From an archaeon (GTDB lineage Archaea; Thermoplasmatota; Thermoplasmata; WALJ01), in the NCBI GenBank assembly GCA_024278375.1, contig JAJRTH010000028.1:1-44348 (forward strand): DNA of 44,348 nt. The letters run 5' to 3'. The position numbers and the translations under genes were made by a program. The notes beneath the pieces were generated by a model. It made no database searches and was not told the DNA's origin. It worked only from the letters and a program-made list of their open reading frames with translations. Below, piece by piece: positions 10,158 to 18,791 of the stretch (the first letter of the stretch is position 1; every line of letters begins with the position of its first letter).

Positions 10158-11501
10158 TTACGTCCTTATCTGTCGTCCGACCATTTCATCGGCGGTTTTC
10201 AGGAACTCCTTCCTCTTGTCCGCCGGAATCGTACAGCCCGAGGCTATGTTGTGTCCTCCCCCACTACCACCGAATTTCGATGCCGCCCTGCATACTTCGG
10301 CAAGGTCGAGCCCCTTTGAGACAAGATATCTTGTACCTCTCGCGGATATCTTCATCCTATTCCTCTCGAGTTCCGTCAGGCAAAAAACCGGTTTTTCCTG
10401 GTTCAAGAGATACTGCATCCCTATGCCTGCCTGGGCACTTGCCACCTCGCTGCTGTACGACCAGAACCACTGTATGTGCCCCATCTCTCTGGCACCGTTT
10501 TTCTCAAGGGTAAGAAGGGCCTTCATGAGCTCCTCTGCATACTCCTCCGCCATCTCTTTCGCTCTGTACATGGCCTCTTCATCCCCAAGTCCGAGAGCCA
10601 CTCCGGTACCCGCATCTTTCTTGGAGGTGGCCTCCATATAGTCCGCTATTTCTGAGACATAGATGCCTAGCGAAGTTATGATGTATCTCATGGTTATCAG
10701 TTCATCTGCTATGTCAGGCCTGCATCCCTGTTTCAAAAGCCTCAGAAGCAGCAGGGAGCCTAGCCTTTTTTCCTCATCCTCGTCCAGTTCTGAGGGCCTT
10801 TTTCCCTCGTCTATGCCCAGTTCTTTCAGCAGATGTCTGACTCTGTCCTCCCTTCCGCTTAGCCCTCTTATAAAAGGGTCGCATGAGCCGGAAATAGCAT
10901 TTATAAGCGGCGAGTTCTTCAGATTGAGCCCTTCCTTGGAAGATATCAATCCCTCTTTTTCTCCCATCCGCGCAATCTTTGCATTCAACCCGGTGAACCC
11001 ACCAACATGCTGCCTGTCTCCCGTGCTGCCCACAAGGGAGAGATGTGCCAGGTTCGAATTTTTCGGATTTATGGCCAGTGCCTGCAAGAATGCCATGCTG
11101 GAGCCAGAGGCTTCCGTTGTCCCGTCTATACCATACCGATGAGAATTTATTTCCAGGACCTTTTCGGGCGACTCTCTTGGAGTATGGTGGTCCAGTACGA
11201 TTACATCCGCATCCAGCGAAGCGAGCCTTTCCGCATCTCCGCTGCCCATATCGAGAAAAACGACCAGTTCATCCCTTTCCTTCCCAATCCACTTTGTAAT
11301 CTCCTCGTTTATGCCGTTTATTATCGACAAATGGAATTCTCTGTCCTCCCTTGCAAGTGCCTTTGCGAGGATGGAAGCTGCGGCAATCCCATCCGCATCA
11401 TGATGCGAAAACACCCTTACGGTCGATTCGGAGGAAAGCATCTTTTCTGCGGCCAGATTCAGGTCGGAAACGAGTTGTTCAGGGATCTGAAGCCTGAGCA
11501 T
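10158..11501 (-). CDS. RecJ-like single-strand nuclease (DHH/DHHA1; GAN-like)
   Basis: FSHHDADGIAAASIL, VIVLDHHTP, C-terminal GGSGGGHNIASG; next to uS15 as in many archaea. Confidence 0.88.
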   Translation of the reverse strand: MLRLQIPEQLVSDLNLAAEKMLSSESTVRVFSHHDADGIAAASILAKALAREDREFHLSIINGINEEITKWIGKERDELVVFLDMGSGDAERLASLDADVIVLDHHTPRESPEKVLEINSHRYGIDGTTEASGSSMAFLQALAINPKNSNLAHLSLVGSTGDRQHVGGFTGLNAKIARMGEKEGLISSKEGLNLKNSPLINAISGSCDPFIRGLSGREDRVRHLLKELGIDEGKRPSELDEDEEKRLGSLLLLRLLKQGCRPDIADELITMRYIITSLGIYVSEIADYMEATSKKDAGTGVALGLGDEEAMYRAKEMAEEYAEELMKALLTLEKNGAREMGHIQWFWSYSSEVASAQAGIGMQYLLNQEKPVFCLTELERNRMKISARGTRYLVSKGLDLAEVCRAASKFGGSGGGHNIASGCTIPADKRKEFLKTADEMVGRQIRT

Positions 11502-11509
11502 GTCTCTCC

Positions 11510-11965
11510 TTATTTGATCTCAAGCTCAGCCCTATCCAGGGAATACTTCCATTTCTCCGGTATCTCTCCGGTCCTCTTGTAATATCTGGTAAGGCGCCTT
11601 ATCTTCACCTCTACAAGCTGAAGGCCTCTCCTGTTGGATTTGTCCTTGGGGTTCTCTTTCAGGTGCTTGTTGAGATTTATAGCTTTCTTCATGAGGAATG
11701 TCATATCCTCCGGTATCTTCCATGTAATGCCGTTCTCTTTGAGTATCTTCTTTATGCTCTTCCCTGTGGCCAGTTTAACACTGGGTACTCCGTACTGATC
11801 CCTGAGAATGGTGCCTATCATTGGCATGGAATAGCCGGCTTTTGACAGAGACACCACCTTCTCCTCGATGTCCTTTGCGCTCAGCGATACCCAGTCCGGG
11901 TTTTTCGACACCACAGGTCTGTGAGAACCTGACCTTCCTTTTTTTCTTGCATGCATCCTTGCCAT
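11510..11965 (-). CDS. rps15: 30S ribosomal protein uS15
   Basis: [13 protein letters not shown]...[44 protein letters not shown]. Confidence 0.93.
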   Translation of the reverse strand: MARMHARKKGRSGSHRPVVSKNPDWVSLSAKDIEEKVVSLSKAGYSMPMIGTILRDQYGVPSVKLATGKSIKKILKENGITWKIPEDMTFLMKKAINLNKHLKENPKDKSNRRGLQLVEVKIRRLTRYYKRTGEIPEKWKYSLDRAELEIK

Positions 11966-12123
11966 GGAGTGCCTCCAATCTGCGATTTTGCGGGATAAAA
12001 GTACTGATACTTAAACCTAATCCTGAGAGAAAACCCGTTGTCGGGAAGTATTGAATTTCAGTCGGCGAAACATTAAAAAAGGTGATGTTATAGCGCACTT
12101 AAAACTGCTGAAGAGGATTTGCA

Positions 12124-12231
12124 ATGAAAAGGAGCTCACGAGTTTGGAAAAAAAGAGGCCAGATGCGATGGAAATGGCGAAAGAAGCGTATGAGAGAGAG
12201 AAAGAGAGCTCAGAAACTGAGAAACAGATAA
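12124..12231 (+). CDS. rpl41e: 50S ribosomal protein eL41 (35 aa; absent from ORF track)
   Basis: MKRSSRVWKKRGQMRWKWRKKRMRERKRAQKLRNR; matches the Arg/Lys/Trp-rich archaeal eL41 pattern (KxWKKxGxMRWKWxKKRxRxxKR). Confidence 0.85.
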   Translation: MKRSSRVWKKRGQMRWKWRKKRMRERKRAQKLRNR

Positions 12232-12405
12232 GGGGACGTAGGCTAACCAGGCAGACTGGCGGGCTCCAGTTAAATGGATGATTGTCAACGGGTATGCTCC
12301 GAGAGTTCCTGGCCAGAACTCGATGATGAATAACTGGAGCGATGACATTGACCCTGATTTTCAGGGGGATACCCGCTGATCTGGGTTCGAATCCCAGCGT
12401 CCCCA
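12232..12405 (+). tRNA. tRNA-Trp(CCA) with ~101-nt intron (about 12270-12370)
   Basis: Acceptor GGGGACG (12232-12238)/CGTCCCC (12398-12404), anticodon stem GCGGG/CCCGC, anticodon CCA 12266-12268, T-arm CTGGG-TTCGAAT-CCCAG; intron at canonical 37/38 position. Confidence 0.9.
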
Positions 12406-12406
12406 T
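12390..12406 (+). repeat. att direct repeat, tRNA-Trp side
   Basis: AATCCCAGCGTCCCCAT. Confidence 0.9.
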
Positions 12407-12475
12407 CTTCAATTTTTAAGTTCCCGTATTCCTCGACATTAGACCCTCTTTCTTCAATTTTTACACTCATCTATA

Positions 12476-13435
12476 TCACCACCTTATTTCAATTATTTGC
12501 CGTTTTTCTATGAAATTTTCCCTCATCACTCTCAATTTCTGTAGATATCTTTCAGTAGTCGCAATACTTTCGTGTCTCATTTGTTTTGATATATAATCGA
12601 GAGGCAATCCAGCTTCATCCATCAGATTCGCAAAAGTACGCCTGAGTGTGTGCGTCCCCCCTTCTACAAAGATTCCATGCTGTGCAAGCTTGGCCTTAAT
12701 GAGGATCCACTTATTATCTAAGGATGTTGGAGAAGAATACGGCTTAAGCTTTTTTCTGTACTGTATCAGCACCTCATCAGGCACCACAACATGACGTCCT
12801 CTTGCCTTTTCTTTTGCCATATCAATAAGTCCATTCCGGTATTCGATATATCGCTCTCTGATCTTCTCAAAATCAGGATGTATGTCAATAAAAGCCTCTT
12901 TTCCACCCATTTTCCCCTTTCCAATGACCCTCATCATATATCTGTTCGCATTGAAAACTCTGAGATCTTGCATCTTAATTGTCATCCACTCATGCCTCCT
13001 CAACCCTTGCAGAATACCCATACCAAGTATCATAAGCAGCTCTGGATCATCCTTACAGTACTGGAATGCCAGAGATGCCTGTTCCTTTGTTAACCAAGTT
13101 CTTACCGGCTCTTTTTTTGGGAACTGCCCCTTCATCCCCACATACTCAAAAACTGGATTCCCGACCATAGACAGGAAATGGTTCAATCTAGACCATTCCC
13201 ATTTTGACCAGTTAAGAGTCGCAAGCATGATCTTAATAGCCTCATCATCAGGAATCTTCTCATAAGGATCCAACCAGAAGATGTGCTTAGGACTCGTAGG
13301 TTTTCCAGCTGCTTCCAGAGCTTCAGATACCCTTTCTATAATCCGCACATCTTTCCTTAGCTGCCGTTCGCTCATCTGAGCAGCTCTTTTGATTTTCTTA
13401 TACCTTGCCAGCTCTCTCTGAAGTCTTGCATTCAC
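12476..13435 (-). CDS. int: Tyrosine recombinase/integrase
   Basis: GLRRHEWMTIK, GKGKMGGKE, HTLRRTFA, MRHESIATTERYLQ (R-K-HxxR-H-Y). Confidence 0.92.
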   Translation of the reverse strand: MNARLQRELARYKKIKRAAQMSERQLRKDVRIIERVSEALEAAGKPTSPKHIFWLDPYEKIPDDEAIKIMLATLNWSKWEWSRLNHFLSMVGNPVFEYVGMKGQFPKKEPVRTWLTKEQASLAFQYCKDDPELLMILGMGILQGLRRHEWMTIKMQDLRVFNANRYMMRVIGKGKMGGKEAFIDIHPDFEKIRERYIEYRNGLIDMAKEKARGRHVVVPDEVLIQYRKKLKPYSSPTSLDNKWILIKAKLAQHGIFVEGGTHTLRRTFANLMDEAGLPLDYISKQMRHESIATTERYLQKLRVMRENFIEKRQIIEIRW

Positions 13436-13686
13436 TCTCCAGCCTCCACAACCTTCTCTTTTTCATATTTTCTTATGATTTCTCCAACGATGCTGCATGC
13501 TTCGCCCCAGAAACGAACCCGACGATTCGCCCCGAGACGAAACTCCTGTGCTGATGCAAGTCTATAACCCTCTAAATCCCCTTTTTCGATTATCTTCCTC
13601 CATTTTTTCTCTTCTTCGATTGCGATCTGTTGCTCAAGAACAAATCTATGTAATATTTCATAAGCTATATTAAGTCCGGCTGTCAC
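13432..13686 (-). CDS. Hypothetical protein
   Basis: 84-aa ORF overlapping its neighbours by 4 nt in a compact operon. Confidence 0.6.
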   Translation of the reverse strand: MTAGLNIAYEILHRFVLEQQIAIEEEKKWRKIIEKGDLEGYRLASAQEFRLGANRRVRFWGEACSIVGEIIRKYEKEKVVEAGE

Positions 13687-14174
13687 TCATAATCCCTCCT
13701 CTCTGGATAATACTCATAAGTGTCGCCCGATCCAGAAAAAGAATGAGAGGCCGAAGCCTCTCGGGGATTTCGGGAGGAAAAAAGGTGGGAGGAAGTTTGT
13801 TCATCTTGATCCATATCTGTCTCAACCACAGGGACAGATTCCAGAATACCTCCTGAGGCCTTCACTTCATTTCCTGGTTTTTGTCTCAAATCCTGAGACT
13901 TTGCCCTGGCAATGAAAGGTTTGAAGCTTATGATCTCGAACTTCTTCAGAATCTCCCAGGCAATGAGTTTCTTCATCTTGAAGAGCTCAACATCCTTTTT
14001 TGAGAAGTAGTTGAAGAAATAGGCTACATTCTGCGAATCCGTGGCATCGATATCGAACTTTGCAATGTAGAAGCCATCATTTGAGAATATTGATCCAGAG
14101 TATTCCGGATGCCTCTGCATCCATTTTCTGATGCTGTGATACTCGTTGTAGTCAAAATAGACAAAGACTCTCAC
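13683..14174 (-). CDS. Hypothetical protein; GTG start overlapping the upstream Zn-ribbon ORF
   Basis: ORF track 13683..14246; GTGTGA overlap suggests start at 14174. Confidence 0.55.
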   Translation of the reverse strand: MRVFVYFDYNEYHSIRKWMQRHPEYSGSIFSNDGFYIAKFDIDATDSQNVAYFFNYFSKKDVELFKMKKLIAWEILKKFEIISFKPFIARAKSQDLRQKPGNEVKASGGILESVPVVETDMDQDEQTSSHLFSSRNPREASASHSFSGSGDTYEYYPERRDYE

Positions 14175-14293
14175 ACCATCACCCCTGAAGCCATAGAACG
14201 CACAGCAATCGCACCACACCGCGGGCATACTGATTCCATAGCCCAATCCTTTTCCTCGAAGCTATAGCCACATACAGAGCATCTGAGAGGCAT
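14171..14293 (-). CDS. 40-aa zinc-ribbon protein (not in ORF track)
   Basis: MPLRCSVCGYSFEEKDWAMESVCPRCGAIAVRSMASGVMV; two CxxC knuckles. Confidence 0.65.
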   Translation of the reverse strand: MPLRCSVCGYSFEEKDWAMESVCPRCGAIAVRSMASGVMV

Positions 14294-14298
14294 CACAC

Positions 14299-14643
14299 TC
14301 ACTCTAACACCTCCTCTCTTGGAGCTATGACAATCATTAGGTGATACTTTTCATTCACTAAGAAAATCGGCGGGGCATCCTCCACTTTCGGAATATATCT
14401 CTTTATGTTTTTCAAGAAATCAGTGAATATGAAACGCTCGAACAGAGACTCTTCTACATGCTCCATATCGTACCAGAAACCCTTTCCATTCCGTTTTATC
14501 ATCGAATCAATCTGAGGAATGTAGGGATACTCTTCGAGTTCACTATTAATCCCAATCAACTCTGCAACAGCTTTTACATCTATATTTCCTGTTAGTGAAA
14601 CAGTATGATCCACCGAAACTAGAACAGCATCTCTTATCTTCAC
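14299..14643 (-). CDS. Hypothetical protein
   Basis: 114-aa ORF in same-strand operon. Confidence 0.55.
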   Translation of the reverse strand: MKIRDAVLVSVDHTVSLTGNIDVKAVAELIGINSELEEYPYIPQIDSMIKRNGKGFWYDMEHVEESLFERFIFTDFLKNIKRYIPKVEDAPPIFLVNEKYHLMIVIAPREEVLE

Positions 14644-15068
14644 ACTTTCACCCCCTCAATGTGAGCTATCACATCAGCACTCACAAAATCGGCCCTTTTG
14701 AACAGCTCAATCTTTACTCCATGTCTCCGAGGATTCCTTGTCATCCCAATGCTTATGATTTCCCCGTGTCTTTTCATATCTCCCAGTACAACACCGATAT
14801 ATCGCCTGTCAAACCAGTTAGCTCCCATCTCATCCAGCCTGTTATAGACATCAACAGCTGAGATCACCTCCTTTTCAAGCAGTAGATCGTAGACCACATC
14901 CCTTAGTAGCATCATGACATCCGGATGCTTTTTCTGAACCTTCTCAACAACATCTCTGAATTCTTCTCTTCCAGATCTGCCCTTCTTCTGCTGCTTAAGA
15001 AAGTCATCAAGAGTCAGTGTTGTGTATGTTTTTATATCTCTTTTTGTGAAAACAAGATCTTCCGTCAT
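14640..15068 (-). CDS. Putative winged-helix DNA-binding protein
   Basis: LLRDVVYDLLLEKEVISAVDVYNRLDEMGANWFDRRYIGVVLGDMKRHGEIISIG. Confidence 0.55.
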   Translation of the reverse strand: MTEDLVFTKRDIKTYTTLTLDDFLKQQKKGRSGREEFRDVVEKVQKKHPDVMMLLRDVVYDLLLEKEVISAVDVYNRLDEMGANWFDRRYIGVVLGDMKRHGEIISIGMTRNPRRHGVKIELFKRADFVSADVIAHIEGVKV

Positions 15069-15208
15069 GCCTCAGCCTCCCTTTCAAGTAGATATCCGAC
15101 TCCAACACTCAACGCACACACTGGGGTCCACCCTTCTTCAGCTGCTTTGTTCAGCTCTTCTGTCAGCTTAAAAGGATATTCAACCCTCAGCTCTTTGTAC
15201 TCCTTCAC
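15065..15208 (-). CDS. 47-aa small protein, DUF4177-like (not in ORF track)
   Basis: VKEYKELRVEYPFKLTEELNKAAEEGWTPVCALSVGVGYLLEREAEA; overlaps both neighbouring genes by 4 nt. Confidence 0.55.
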   Translation of the reverse strand: MKEYKELRVEYPFKLTEELNKAAEEGWTPVCALSVGVGYLLEREAEA

Positions 15209-15414
15209 TCAACCACCTCCGGAACAACATCCTTGTCTTCGAACTCTTCCTCAGACTCATACCATCTTATGTAAAGCATAGTTATGCCTGAGAGTCCAGC
15301 AAGAATGAAAAGAACACCGGAGATTCCACTATTGAGAATTCCAAATATGAATGCCATAAAGACAAGTGCAAGATTAACTTCATGGAAAAAGTGAAAAAGT
15401 TGCACCCAGTTCAT
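15205..15414 (-). CDS. Small two-TM protein
   Basis: Hydrophobic helices VFMAFIFGILNSGISGVLFILAGLSGITMLY. Confidence 0.55.
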   Translation of the reverse strand: MNWVQLFHFFHEVNLALVFMAFIFGILNSGISGVLFILAGLSGITMLYIRWYESEEEFEDKDVVPEVVE

Positions 15415-15629
15415 GCCGGCACCTCCAGTTTTGGCAATCCTAAGATAGATGCTCGGATTTCCACTTCTCCAGTTTCATCCCACTCTGAAAGTACTTTCAA
15501 ATATGCCCAACCAACCCACACTCCGCAATGCGGACACTGCGATCTTAAAGTATGTTTATGCCGTGGATTTCCCTTAAAACGGTTTGTTTTGAACGAAAGA
15601 CCACACTCAGGACACTGAAAAACAGGCAT
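15411..15629 (-). CDS. Zinc-finger protein
   Basis: CPECGLSFKTN...HTLRSQCPHCGVWV. Confidence 0.65.
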   Translation of the reverse strand: MPVFQCPECGLSFKTNRFKGNPRHKHTLRSQCPHCGVWVGWAYLKVLSEWDETGEVEIRASILGLPKLEVPA

Positions 15630-15952
15630 TATTCCACCACCTCATCCGGTTGATGCCATTCTCCTTTGTCTATGAACTCCAGAATTGCAAGTGCCTTGCT
15701 TACATCCTTCGCAACCTGCTCTATCGTCCAGAGATCCAGTTGATCCTCTACAATCATAAGATCAACTGCGGGATTCACAGGCTTGAGCTCAGTATGCACT
15801 CCTTCGAACATGTTTTCAAGTCTTGCTTTCAGTAAAGTTGCAAAACCGGTCATAGATGTGTTTGTATGCCATATGTATCTCTTACGTCCTCCCATCAGTT
15901 CGACCTTGTTTCCACCAGGGGTCCATATAAACCTCAGATGCCAAACTTTCAT
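15629..15952 (-). CDS. Hypothetical protein
   Basis: 107-aa ORF in operon. Confidence 0.5.
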   Translation of the reverse strand: MKVWHLRFIWTPGGNKVELMGGRKRYIWHTNTSMTGFATLLKARLENMFEGVHTELKPVNPAVDLMIVEDQLDLWTIEQVAKDVSKALAILEFIDKGEWHQPDEVVE

Positions 15953-16131
15953 GCCAGCACCCCCTGCTTCGCCATCACAATCCTCCCGTGCTCATCCACT
16001 CCGACAAGCAGGAGATCTCCTGGAGCTATACCCCGCTCCCGGGCAACATCTATCGGGATTGTGACTTTAACGCCATAATCCCCGTTTTTCTGCACTTTTA
16101 CGAGTCCGTACATGTTTCTATTCAGCGTCAT
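15949..16131 (-). CDS. AbrB/SpoVT-like transcription regulator
   Basis: YGLVKVQKNGDYGVKVTIPIDVARERGIAPGDLLLVGVDEHGRIVM. Confidence 0.75.
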   Translation of the reverse strand: MTLNRNMYGLVKVQKNGDYGVKVTIPIDVARERGIAPGDLLLVGVDEHGRIVMAKQGVLA

Positions 16132-16161
16132 GTCTCTGAGAAGAGACATATAGTTTATAAA

Positions 16162-16182
16162 GGTTTTCGTTATTGGAAAACC
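16162..16182. promoter_or_regulatory. Inverted repeat GGTTTTC-N7-GAAAACC in divergent promoter
   Basis: Perfect 7-bp arms beside a TATA-like TTTATAAA serving the AbrB-like gene. Confidence 0.5.
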
Positions 16183-16241
16183 AACAACCACTAACCAAAA
16201 ATTACAGTAAATTTCTAATAACCAGAAACAAATACCTAATT

Positions 16242-16523
16242 GTGAAAAAAACAAGAACTTATCTCATAGATCCACTTTCAAAAATGACGCTGTATGTTAT
16301 GCTTGAGAAAGATAGAGAAAGAGTCATTTCAAAAGTGGCTGAAGATGTAGCTGAAATCACAGAATCAGGTATAAATTCAGTAATACGGAGAATTGAAACA
16401 ATGGAAGAGATGGGGCTAATATCAGAAAAAGGAGTTTATGAGAAAAGATATATTAAGATTACCGAGAAAGGCAAGAAAATAGTGGAGAAGCTGAAGGAAA
16501 TTGATGAGATATTGGAGGAATGA
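16242..16523 (+). CDS. Winged-helix (MarR/ArsR-like) regulator
   Basis: ISKVAEDVAEITESGINSVIRRIETMEEMGLISEKGVYEKRYIKITEKGKKIVEKL. Confidence 0.7.
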   Translation: MKKTRTYLIDPLSKMTLYVMLEKDRERVISKVAEDVAEITESGINSVIRRIETMEEMGLISEKGVYEKRYIKITEKGKKIVEKLKEIDEILEE

Positions 16524-17095
16524 GTATGAAAAAACCATCTGGAATGCATCTTTTAAAGGGTGAAAAGGTGGTGTTTTATAGTAGGAAATCATGGTTAAGC
16601 GAATGGATTTTGCTATTTTTAGGAATAATAACGATATGGATTTTTGGCGTTGGACTGATATTCTTCTTATTAGCTTTTCTCAAGATATACGGCACAGAAT
16701 ACGCTTTAACAACCAGAAGGTTTTACTGTAAATATGGCTTAATCTCAAGAAAAGTTTCAGAAGCACATCTAGAAAATATCACTGATGTTTCAATAGGTCA
16801 AACAATCATTGGAAGATTGCTGAATTTCGGCAATGTTGTAATACACACAGCAGGAACTGGACCGAGGCAGATGGTGATGGTAGATGTTCCAAATCCAAAA
16901 AGAGTTGCTTTGAAGATAAGAGAATTGATAAAAACAAGCCGTGAAGACGCCGGATTAAAGAGAAGGCTCGAAAGAATTGAAGATGAATATCTTATGGGAA
17001 AGATTTCAAAAGAGCAGTATCAATTGGCAAGGAGTCGCCTAATGAAAAAATACGGGAAAATAAAGGTAAAAAAGAAGAAAGTCAGAAAGAGTTAA
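16520..17095 (+). CDS. Membrane bPH2-domain protein with C-terminal SHOCT-like motif
   Basis: YALTTRRFYCKYGLISRKVSEAHLENITDVSIGQTIIGRLLNFGNVVI; RLERIEDEYLMGKISKEQYQLARSRL. Confidence 0.75.
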   Translation: MSMKKPSGMHLLKGEKVVFYSRKSWLSEWILLFLGIITIWIFGVGLIFFLLAFLKIYGTEYALTTRRFYCKYGLISRKVSEAHLENITDVSIGQTIIGRLLNFGNVVIHTAGTGPRQMVMVDVPNPKRVALKIRELIKTSREDAGLKRRLERIEDEYLMGKISKEQYQLARSRLMKKYGKIKVKKKKVRKS

Positions 17096-17291
17096 GCATT
17101 TCAGCGATTTCTATGCTAGACTTCAATCTGAACTTCATCACCACCTTTCTTACCCTCTCTTTTGCCTCTTCAAGCGTTTTTGAGTCTTCGACTTCGTCCA
17201 GTATGTACTCAGCTACCTTTTCAGCGAACACGGTTTTTTCATCCATCATGGGTGTTCCTCCTTGTTTACTTTGTGTTACAGGCAACAACAT
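17082..17291 (-). CDS. Hypothetical helical protein
   Basis: 69-aa ORF. Confidence 0.45.
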   Translation of the reverse strand: MLLPVTQSKQGGTPMMDEKTVFAEKVAEYILDEVEDSKTLEEAKERVRKVVMKFRLKSSIEIAEMLNSF

Positions 17292-17294
17292 TTC

Positions 17295-17537
17295 TTATAA
17301 TTGTGGACGGTAGGGGGCCGGTGAAAGTGAAAGTGTCTGCATCGTCAAAAGCCGATTGAAAAGCCCCGAGCTCGGTGCGGATCTCGGCAGCACAACATCG
17401 GCATAAAGTGAAAGTGTCCCATCCGGCCGGACAGATTCCAGGATATCCTCAGAGGCCTTCCTATCATGCCCTGGAATTTGTCCCAACAGCTGGGACAAAA
17501 TAGAATATAGATGTGGATATGGCCTTATATGTCTCAT
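17295..17537 (-). other. ORF/regulatory block homologous to 13818-13901, with palindromes
   Basis: SQLLGQIPGHDRKASEDILESV vs SQDLRQKPGNEVKASGGILESV; palindrome TTTGTCCCA-N5-TGGGACAAA inside the ORF, TGTCTCA-N4-TGAGACA at its start. Confidence 0.4.
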
Positions 17538-17654
17538 AGGTGAGACAAAAACGGCTCTCAGAAATAAGCGATATTGCGATTTCTCCCATTCCTTAATGGT
17601 ATTAGACCTGCTTTTTTGTGTCCGCTTATATCGTTTTTACAAAAAGGCAAGATA

Positions 17655-18791
17655 TTAAATCTTGCCTGCTTCTTTCAGGCTTCTGACATATCTATCCGAG
17701 ACTCCGACCACAGAGGCTAGCTTTGATGTGCTCCAATCCGGATGTGCCTCCGCTATCACCTTAATAGCATCAATTTTCTTTGGTTTCTTCTCTACGGCAC
17801 CTTTGCCCTGTTCCTCCTTCCTGAAGCCCTCAAAATCCTTGCTTGCTATCTCTCTCAACCTTTTCATAGCGTCCTTGTAAGTCATATCTGACAGCTCTCT
17901 GAATAAGGCTTCGACATCGATATCTATGTCGAAGTATGCGATGGCCCTGGTGTCATATTTGATCGATGCAGGAGGCATGGAGTGCATATAGACCTCTCCT
18001 GGCCCCCATTCTCCGAGCACAACAACCTCCTTCTTCGACTTCTTGTGAAACTCATATTTCGTTAGATATCTGAGTGTTTTTGCGGTTTCCATATCTCTTT
18101 GATTTATGAAGATCACCGAAGATCCGAGTTTCCGGATCACAAGTATCATCTTGACCAACTCCAGATTTTCCTTTTTCTTTATCTGCTTTGAATTTGCAAA
18201 GAGTCCCGCCTCGTCAAGTATCGTTACAAAGCTGCCCTCATTTGCCAGCTCCCTGAACAGATCAGAAGCCTTCGTTACCTTTGCTATGTTGTCCGTTTCT
18301 TCGAGCAGAATGATATTTGTGAGTATCCGATACCCTCTTCTTCTCGCAATATCTGCAAGGTACATTGCGAAATCTGTTTTTCCCGAACCCATGCGTCCTG
18401 TGATCAGTGTCACTATCCCGGCCTCAAATATTGACGATACTTCTTCCATACTTATTGCCCCCAAAATTCCTTTCATGAGCCTTTCGGCATCGATCATCTG
18501 ATTCTGCATATGCCCATACATGACAGCTAGACGTGAAAGATCAGTTTCGATATCCTTCAGATTCTCCCTTATACCCTCCGCCATGACTAGCCTCTTTGCT
18601 GTTTCCTCTCTTTGCTTATACTCAGCTCCAAGTCTATGCATTTTCTGAATGAAGATATCGAATTCAACAAGCTCTACTGGATCCTTCACAAGCCCGCCAT
18701 CGACTCCCAGATGCTCCCTTATCTTTGCATTGACATCACCGCCAAGTGCCCTGACAACCTTATAAAGATCTGCCCCTTTCTCATTCTCCAT
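17655..18791 (-). CDS. Zot-like/virion-assembly-type P-loop ATPase with C-terminal HTH
   Basis: Walker A TGRMGSGKT, Walker B VTILDEAG, C-terminal WSTSKLASVVGVSDRYVRSLKEAGKI. Confidence 0.65.
   Translation of the reverse strand: MENEKGADLYKVVRALGGDVNAKIREHLGVDGGLVKDPVELVEFDIFIQKMHRLGAEYKQREETAKRLVMAEGIRENLKDIETDLSRLAVMYGHMQNQMIDAERLMKGILGAISMEEVSSIFEAGIVTLITGRMGSGKTDFAMYLADIARRRGYRILTNIILLEETDNIAKVTKASDLFRELANEGSFVTILDEAGLFANSKQIKKKENLELVKMILVIRKLGSSVIFINQRDMETAKTLRYLTKYEFHKKSKKEVVVLGEWGPGEVYMHSMPPASIKYDTRAIAYFDIDIDVEALFRELSDMTYKDAMKRLREIASKDFEGFRKEEQGKGAVEKKPKKIDAIKVIAEAHPDWSTSKLASVVGVSDRYVRSLKEAGKI

Noticed and set aside
12017-12412. ORFs overlapping tRNA-Trp on both strands (12017..12412 -, 12051..12281 +, 12136..12348 -)
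   Set aside because: They lie across eL41 and the tRNA; the real products are eL41 and tRNA-Trp.
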